Positions 59,016-64,000 of a stretch of DNA of 64,000 nucleotides are shown here, in pieces. The notes below the pieces were generated by a model. It saw nothing but the letters and a program-made list of their open reading frames with translations. It was not told where the DNA came from and searched no databases. Origin of the DNA: Marivirga lumbricoides (lineage in GTDB: Bacteria > Bacteroidota > Bacteroidia > Cytophagales > Cyclobacteriaceae); the NCBI RefSeq assembly GCF_014636295.1, contig NZ_BMEC01000003.1:424074-488073 (forward strand). The letters run 5' to 3'. The position numbers were made by a program, and so were the translations under genes. The stretch's first letter is position 1; every line of letters starts with the position of its first letter.

Positions 59016-59582
59016 ATGCTTTTCAGATTCCTTTTAATCTTTGTTTGTTTAAACAGCAGTAGTTTAATAGCTCAGCAGAGTCCGCAATTAAAATTTTGGA
59101 ATTCCCTTTCCTTACATTGTGGTAAAAGTTATGAGGGTAAATTAATTACTACCCCTGAACCTAAAGATTTCAAAGATAAATTGCTTACCATACACTTTTT
59201 TCAATGTAGCGATAGTGTGATTCGGGTTCCTTTAGTGGTAGGAGATAACAGATCACGTACGTGGGTATTTACTTTACTTGAAGAAGGTATTCAATTAAAG
59301 CATGATCACAGGCATGAGGATGGTTCTGAAGACAAAGTAACGCAATATGGAGGTAGCACCTCCAACACAGGCTTTGATAACCTTCAGTATTTTCCTGCTG
59401 ATCAGGAAACTGCTAATCTTATCCCTTATGCTGCTGGCAATATTTGGTGGGTAACAGTAAACGACTCCACATTAACTTATAACCTGAGGAGAATTAACAG
59501 TGATAAACCAATTAGCATTGAATTCGATCTCACCAAACCAGTGGATCCACCCAAAAAGCCCTGGGGCTGGCAAAGCCATTAA
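59016..59582 (+). CDS. secreted protein of unknown family
   Basis: 188 aa with signal peptide MLFRFLLIFVCLNSSSLIAQ. The mature part starts with LKFWNSLSLHCGKSYEGKL and is all-beta with conserved-looking aromatic and charged pairs (HHFF-type: LTIHFFQCSDSVIRVPLVVG, HDHRHEDGSEDKVTQYGG, NIWWVTVNDSTLTYNLRRI). Two cysteines (HCGKS, QCSDS) could form one disulfide. The ending is Pro/Trp-rich. I recognise no named domain. A 109-nt gap to the MarR gene follows. Confidence 0.7.
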   Translation: MLFRFLLIFVCLNSSSLIAQQSPQLKFWNSLSLHCGKSYEGKLITTPEPKDFKDKLLTIHFFQCSDSVIRVPLVVGDNRSRTWVFTLLEEGIQLKHDHRHEDGSEDKVTQYGGSTSNTGFDNLQYFPADQETANLIPYAAGNIWWVTVNDSTLTYNLRRINSDKPISIEFDLTKPVDPPKKPWGWQSH

Positions 59583-59647
59583 ATAATTATCTGTTCAATT
59601 GCTTCCTCCATTTTTTATAACCTATTGATACTATTCTCGTAATAGGA

Positions 59648-59670
59648 TCCATGGAATATAAATCCATGGA
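59648..59670. promoter_or_regulatory. twin palindrome operator of the MarR-OYE operon
   Basis: Two copies of the 8-bp palindrome TCCATGGA (59648-59655 and 59663-59670), centres 15 nt apart, forming one larger pseudo-palindrome 22 nt before the MarR start codon. A dimeric MarR protein with its own promoter site would fit. Confidence 0.65.
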
Positions 59671-59691
59671 ATTAATAATTATGAAATAAAG

Positions 59692-60129
59692 ATGGAGATA
59701 GAGAAGGCGATAAATCATCAATTTAAAGATAGTAGCCAGAAGCTCATTGCAGAACTGCTTTATTCAGCCAACTGGCTGGAAAACCTGATTGCTAAAGTGC
59801 TATCCCCATTGGATATTTCATTTCAACAGCTAAACGTTTTGCGCATTATTCATGGACAGAAGGAGGGAAGGGCTAATGTTCAAATTATTAAAGATAGGAT
59901 GATTGATGACCGCTCCAATGTTTCCCGATTGCTTAATAAATTATGTGAAAAAGGATTTACGCAAAAGGATCGATGTAATATGGACCAAAGAGTGGTTTAC
60001 ATAGAGCTTTCTCCGGCTGGCATTGAAGTGATGAAAAGAGGCAGAGCACTTATTGAGAAGATTCAATTCTCTATAGAAGAAAATAAGATAGAACAGCTTA
60101 ACCAGCTGTTAAATGATTTAAGGAAATAA
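59692..60129 (+). CDS. MarR-family regulator
   Basis: 145 aa. Winged helix with SFQQLNVLRIIHGQKEGRANVQIIKDRMIDDRSNVSRLLNKLCEKGFTQKDRCNMDQRVVYIELSPAGIEVMKR and long dimer helices at both ends. MarR members respond to phenolics, electrophiles or thiol oxidants. One Cys in CNMDQR near the wing may sense electrophiles. It is 35 nt upstream of an old-yellow-enzyme gene, the classic order of a repressor controlling an electrophile reductase; twin TCCATGGA palindromes mark the operator. Confidence 0.92.
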   Translation: MEIEKAINHQFKDSSQKLIAELLYSANWLENLIAKVLSPLDISFQQLNVLRIIHGQKEGRANVQIIKDRMIDDRSNVSRLLNKLCEKGFTQKDRCNMDQRVVYIELSPAGIEVMKRGRALIEKIQFSIEENKIEQLNQLLNDLRK

Positions 60130-60164
60130 GTTCAATCAAAAAGAAAAATTAAATAACAATTCAA

Positions 60165-61274
60165 ATGAGTAAGGAACAAGCATTATTACAACCGATTAAA
60201 ATAGGCGATTTAGAATTAAAAAACAGAGTGGCAATGGCTCCTATGACCAGAAGTAGAGCTGATAACCCCGGAAAAGTGCCAACAGCAGATTTACAGGGTC
60301 TTTATTATCAACAGCGTGCTTCTGCTGGTTTAATTATCACAGAAGGTTCGCAGGTTTCTGAAAAAGCTGTAGGGTATGTGAACACGCCCGGTATTCATAC
60401 CAAAGAGCAAACAGAAGGCTGGAAAGAAGTGACTAAAATGGTGCATGCAGAAGGTGGTAAAATATTTATTCAACTATGGCACGTAGGACGTATTTCTCAT
60501 CCTGATTTCCATAATGGTGATTTGCCTCATGCGCCATCTGCTATCAATCCTGAAGCACAATCTTATACCCCTGAAGGCTTTAAAGATACGGTTACTCCTA
60601 AGGAGATGACAATTGAAGACATAAAGCAAACTGTTCAGGATTTTAAAAATGCTGCAAAGAATGCGTGGGAAGCAGGTTTTGATGGAGTGGAAATTCACTC
60701 TTCCAATGGCTATTTATTGCACCAATTCTTCAGCAGTACGTCCAACAAAAGAACGGACGAATATGGTGGATCAAAAGAAAACAGAGCCAGAATTTTATTC
60801 GAAATTATTGATGCTATAAAAGAAGTAATGCCGGAAAACAGGATTGGTTTAAGGTTAAACCCTTCATTGCACGGCATATTTGGGATGACTTTGAATGAGG
60901 AAACTATCCCTACCTTCGATTATATTATTGAGAAGTTAAATGAATATGATTTAGCTTACCTACACCTTTCTGAGCCTTTTAATGATGTTTCAGATGTTGA
61001 ATTTGCTGAACCACAAATAGCAAAAAGATACAGACCAATTTATAAAGGCACCATCATCATCAATGCGAACTTTGATCAGGAAAAAGGAAATGCAGTAATT
61101 GAGGCCGGAGATGCAGATATGGTGGCTTATGGAAAACTATACATTTCCAACCCTGATTTAGTAGAGCGTTTTGAGCAAGGTGCTGAATTAGCTGAGTTTG
61201 ATACAGATACTTTCTACACTCCTGGCCATAAAGGATATACAGATTATCCGAAGTTGGAAGAAGTAAAGAGTTAA
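60165..61274 (+). CDS. nemA: old yellow enzyme / N-ethylmaleimide-type alkene reductase
   Basis: 369 aa, full-length FMN TIM barrel. MAPMTRSRADNPG at the N-terminus, LWHVGRISHPDFHNG, and the substrate pair in VEIHSSNGYLLHQF (His and Asn, near residues 178-181), then KRTDEYGGSKENRARILFEII and ADMVAYGKLYISNPDLVER. It reduces activated C=C bonds in enones, maleimides and nitro compounds with NADPH. It is paired with the preceding MarR gene, so it is probably induced by electrophiles. A good terminator follows. Confidence 0.95.
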   Translation: MSKEQALLQPIKIGDLELKNRVAMAPMTRSRADNPGKVPTADLQGLYYQQRASAGLIITEGSQVSEKAVGYVNTPGIHTKEQTEGWKEVTKMVHAEGGKIFIQLWHVGRISHPDFHNGDLPHAPSAINPEAQSYTPEGFKDTVTPKEMTIEDIKQTVQDFKNAAKNAWEAGFDGVEIHSSNGYLLHQFFSSTSNKRTDEYGGSKENRARILFEIIDAIKEVMPENRIGLRLNPSLHGIFGMTLNEETIPTFDYIIEKLNEYDLAYLHLSEPFNDVSDVEFAEPQIAKRYRPIYKGTIIINANFDQEKGNAVIEAGDADMVAYGKLYISNPDLVERFEQGAELAEFDTDTFYTPGHKGYTDYPKLEEVKS

Positions 61275-61302
61275 TTTTTTTGGTAGTAGTTTAATGGTTG
61301 TG

Positions 61303-61334
61303 CCACCCTGACGAAAGTTGGGGTGGTTTTTTTT
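61303..61334 (+). terminator. rho-independent terminator of the MarR-OYE operon
   Basis: CCACCC (61303-61308) pairs with GGGTGG (61321-61326), followed by eight T. It lies 28 nt after the stop. The A-rich and hairpin stretch at 61340-61380 probably ends the convergent T9SS gene on the minus strand. Confidence 0.88.
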
Positions 61335-61378
61335 AAAAAAAATAGGCGCACTCACTTTAAGTGCACCCATTTTTTTAT

Positions 61379-63409
61379 TTAATTTTTGATCAGTTTGTGA
61401 ATAAATGTTCCACCAGATGTATGTAGCTTTATAAAATACAAACCAGTAGGTATATTGCTGACATCAATTTTGTTATTATCAATTACCTTCAAATTATGAG
61501 ATAACTTTTCTCCTCTAACACTAATCAATTCAATATTCACCAATAATAAGGTATTAACATCAATAGTAATTATAGATTGAGCAGGGTTAGGGTAAATTCT
61601 GGTTATTGCATCTTTAGCTAATGTGTTACTTAAAACCGCATTATCTGTACTTAAAGTGTCTGAAGGTATAGAGTAGTTTTCCTCAACATAGTAGTACTCA
61701 CCAGATTGGTATTTTTCATAATATCTTGCTTGAACATAATATTCATAATTTCCATTCTGAGTAACTATATCATCCTCATAAATATAAAGTTGGTTGTCCA
61801 AATCATAAATTTCTGATGATAAAACAGAATCAATCTGAATGAAAGCTGTATCGTTTGCAGATTTTCTGAATATTCTAAAAAATTCTTCATAAGCAGAGTT
61901 ATCCTTCCATCTTAATTCAAATATTTTACTTTCTTCCCTGTATATTATTACTTGGAAATCAGGTACATTTAAAAGGGTTTTTTCCCAAGAATACAGTCCA
62001 TAACTTCTACCAATTTCATTTGCGGTATGTATTTCGACACTTTGATAAGAGTTTTCTTGAAGGTCTGCTAATATATAAGAGGATACATTTTTGCTTAAGC
62101 GGATCGTATTACTATTATAATCGTTAAACAATATAGTATCAATCGGTAGATCATCATTAATATCCCAATCATACCTTATGCTACTAGAAGATAATACTGT
62201 TGCCTTAAAATTTTCTACATCATAAGGAACTCCTCTTACAGTACGAAACGATACACTTTGGGCGGCACTTAAATTTCCATCTTTTACAGAAAATAACTCG
62301 AACTCATAATAGCGATCTTGTAGTAGCTCAGTAAGAGGGAAGCTTTCAGAATTTGCCGCTATCGAACGAGTTGTGTAGTCTTGTACTGATGGATCATAGT
62401 ATTTTAAAAGATATTCATCTTCCTCGTTTAAATCCATCCATTTTAATGTAGCTGATGTATAAGATATCTCTTCTACCCTTAAATTGGCAGGTGGTAGCGG
62501 TGCAGTATCGTCTTTATAATAAAGTATATCTGTATAGGTATATTGGTAAGTGGTGTCATCCTCATATGCTGTAAATTTATTATTATCCTCAAGACCATAA
62601 AATAATTTTCCATTATGCACAAATGCATATCCATAGTATTGACTTAATCTATGAATATCTGTTCGTTTAAAATAGGGTGCTGATGTTGTTATTTCATAAA
62701 TACCTGATATTGTAACAGCTATGTTTTTACCGTTTTGTGTAGTAATACCTCTATTTGGTATGGAATTGTAGTAGAATGGTTTACTTCTAGTTGTTGCATG
62801 GTCATTTAAATTATAAGCTACTCTATCATAATAACTCAAGGCAATCAATGAATCTCCTTTTATCTCAGAAAAAAACGGATCAAAACTGTAATTTAACGCA
62901 ATTGTGTTATCCCAATTTTTAGCAAGTTTATCAAACTGAGAAATAACGGCATTCCCTGTTTCATTTTTTCCAATAACTATAATTCTACCATTATTTGCAT
63001 CAGTTGCTATATCTGTAGGTGCTATATTGGCTGGTAACATAGTATCTTTTGACCATTCCTTTTCTATAATATCATAGATCCATACGTCTTTTATCAAAGA
63101 ATCTGCTTCTGTTACTGCGCCAAAGCAATAAAACCTGTTTTCTGACAATAAAGTAGCTTGAAATCTCTTATAACCACTTCCAATAAAATCGGGAAGTGTA
63201 TTCAATTCTTTAGCTTCCAGATCAAAAGCTTTAAATTGCTTTGTTTCAGAAGAAAGTAAATACAATAACCCGTTGTTATAAAATTTCTGATTAAAGGACC
63301 CTTGTTTTATAGAATCTAATAAATTATTAAGTCCGTCTTCATTGAATTTTTTCCAGGTAACCATTCGTTTGGACTGGATTTCAATAGCAGAGGAGGTGCT
63401 AGATACCAT
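61379..63409 (-). CDS. T9SS-exported protein, kelch/propeller-like and fibronectin type III (frame continues, broken at 63553)
   Basis: 676 aa from ATG 63409, but the frame is open and coding-like to 63553 (VNNGQFERYDTILNVNQT, then EAIVPNTFYRYRLINKRDD), so the ATG is internal. The order is: a fibronectin-type strand set, a propeller-like repeated region (about 1-300: RFYCFGAVTEADSLIKDVWIYDI, NNGRIIVIGKNETGNAVISQFD), two FN3 domains (about 305-480), and a T9SS type A sorting tail IYPNPAQSIITIDVN with IPTGLYFIKLHTSGGTFIHKLIK at the end. It is a cell-surface or secreted protein released through T9SS; no signal peptide is visible because the 5' part lies in another frame. Confidence 0.8.
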   Translation of the reverse strand: MVSSTSSAIEIQSKRMVTWKKFNEDGLNNLLDSIKQGSFNQKFYNNGLLYLLSSETKQFKAFDLEAKELNTLPDFIGSGYKRFQATLLSENRFYCFGAVTEADSLIKDVWIYDIIEKEWSKDTMLPANIAPTDIATDANNGRIIVIGKNETGNAVISQFDKLAKNWDNTIALNYSFDPFFSEIKGDSLIALSYYDRVAYNLNDHATTRSKPFYYNSIPNRGITTQNGKNIAVTISGIYEITTSAPYFKRTDIHRLSQYYGYAFVHNGKLFYGLEDNNKFTAYEDDTTYQYTYTDILYYKDDTAPLPPANLRVEEISYTSATLKWMDLNEEDEYLLKYYDPSVQDYTTRSIAANSESFPLTELLQDRYYEFELFSVKDGNLSAAQSVSFRTVRGVPYDVENFKATVLSSSSIRYDWDINDDLPIDTILFNDYNSNTIRLSKNVSSYILADLQENSYQSVEIHTANEIGRSYGLYSWEKTLLNVPDFQVIIYREESKIFELRWKDNSAYEEFFRIFRKSANDTAFIQIDSVLSSEIYDLDNQLYIYEDDIVTQNGNYEYYVQARYYEKYQSGEYYYVEENYSIPSDTLSTDNAVLSNTLAKDAITRIYPNPAQSIITIDVNTLLLVNIELISVRGEKLSHNLKVIDNNKIDVSNIPTGLYFIKLHTSGGTFIHKLIKN

Positions 63410-63543
63410 GTCATCTCTTTTATTAATTAATCTATAGCGGTAGAATGTATTAGGAACTATTGCTTCGTCTGAATAGAAAGTTTGATTTACATTGAGGATT
63501 GTGTCATAACGTTCAAATTGTCCATTATTTACAGATCGTTCAA

Positions 63544-63885
63544 CTAATACGCTTTACTATGTTTGCTTTCATTTTTAAATTTAAAACCGATAAAATTTTC
63601 TGTGGAGTAAGCGTCACTTAAAATTATTGGTGTGAAGAGGCTTGTATTAAAAATAGAGATTTTTGAAGTGTCAGAACCAAATTCTGAGGATACAATTAAC
63701 CTTACAGCTATAGTGTCTAATTCCTGATAACTGTAATACCTGTAATAATTATTTGAGGTGGTGTCAAGAGAAACGAATTCGTCATTTTCTATAGCTATTT
63801 GAAATATATAATTTTCCACCCTTCTCGAAGTCTCCCCAGAAAAATAAGAGTAAAAATAGCTCCTATCTGAGTATGTAGGCTTCCC
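63544..63885 (-). pseudogene. upstream part of the T9SS cargo gene, frameshifted
   Basis: This minus-strand frame is open from 63885 (stop TAG at 63888-63886) and ends at 63544. It reads SDRSYFYSYFSGETSRRVEN, YYRYYSYQELDTIAVRLIV and FIGFKFKNESKHSKAY. The final segment is the first half of a fibronectin-type domain whose second half is read in the -1 frame beginning 63553 (VLVERSVNNGQFERYDTIL). One added base near 63553 would join them. So the gene is one protein split by a single-base change, and the start of the gene is lost behind the TAG and the palindrome at the right edge. Confidence 0.75.
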
Positions 63886-63920
63886 CTAATTAGAACTGTT
63901 TATTTGTCAGAAGTTACAGT

Positions 63921-63956
63921 TTTACCTCTGTTGGCGGTACCGCCAACAGAGGTAAA
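63921..63956. repeat. 36-bp perfect palindrome
   Basis: Arms of 18 nt (TTTACCTCTGTTGGCGGT and its exact complement) meet at 63938/63939 with no loop; the centre is GGTACC. The strand composition is richer in G+C than its surroundings. It lies upstream of the interrupted T9SS gene at the window edge. Possible end of an insertion element or hairpin-type repeat; only the inner side is visible. Confidence 0.7.
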
Positions 63957-64000
63957 TTCTGAAAATTCTATCGGTGCCATTTTCCCCAGGGCATCATGGG

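Overview
The window is AT-rich bacterial chromosome from the Bacteroidota, most likely a marine member of the Cytophagales. The reasons are promoters of the TAnnTTTG type, TonB-dependent receptors with carboxypeptidase-like plug extensions, a type IX secretion (T9SS) plug protein and a T9SS sorting-tail protein, many small families found mainly in Bacteroidota (DUF4159, a DUF6048/DUF6452-like pair, PUR-alpha-like DUF3276, 2TM), and almost no Shine-Dalgarno sites. No rRNA, tRNA or CRISPR array was recognised.

Layout. 1-6.1 kb is an accessory region: the C-terminal part of a Ski2-like helicase cut by the window edge, a GT39-type glycosyltransferase, a toxin-antitoxin pair whose toxin is frameshifted, and small stand-alone genes (DUF1569, TonB-C, MepB). 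6.3-11.1 kb is a glyoxylate-shunt locus: a ScfR/RamB-type regulator divergent from malate synthase and isocitrate lyase, with palindromic AGCGAA/TTCGCT sites over the promoter. 11.1-23.8 kb is a large sulfur locus, all on the minus strand: two persulfide dioxygenase-rhodanese fusions, TauE/SafE exporter, two small rhodaneses, small membrane proteins, a TlpA-like thioredoxin, a SoxB-like lipoprotein, DsrE, DoxX, a split YeeE/YedE transporter and a porin. Seven transcription units there carry the palindrome GTAACA-NN-TGTTAC. At five of them a TAnnTTT(G/A) box follows exactly 22 nt downstream, the geometry of a class II Crp/Fnr-type activator. No regulator gene lies inside the cluster; one Crp/Fnr gene lies at 46.5 kb.

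23.9-46.4 kb is mostly housekeeping: DUF58, PUR, AI-2E family permease, YchF, a solitary Cas6-like gene convergent with the T9SS plug gene, an ECF sigma factor with an unusual membrane partner, lipoproteins, PhoD, DprA, MerR, CapA, M23 peptidase, AlaS, GatB and a TlpA-like lipoprotein. 46.5-56.5 kb holds a Crp/Fnr regulator, an ectophosphodiesterase and a large TonB receptor, then a second TonB receptor module (membrane protein, winged-helix regulator, TPR protein, receptor, 2TM protein) with two copies of a shared palindrome, and a decayed membrane-protein gene with two in-frame TGA codons. 56.6-61.3 kb carries a possible HolD-like protein, an acyl-CoA thioesterase, a PAS protein without a kinase domain, and a MarR/old-yellow-enzyme pair. 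61.4-64 kb is a T9SS-exported fibronectin-type protein broken by a frameshift and an upstream stop, next to a 36-bp perfect palindrome at the right edge.

The most informative signals are the sulfur regulon with its fixed operator-promoter spacing, the orphan Cas6, the ScfR operators, and the set of broken genes (toxin, TGA-interrupted membrane gene, T9SS cargo).
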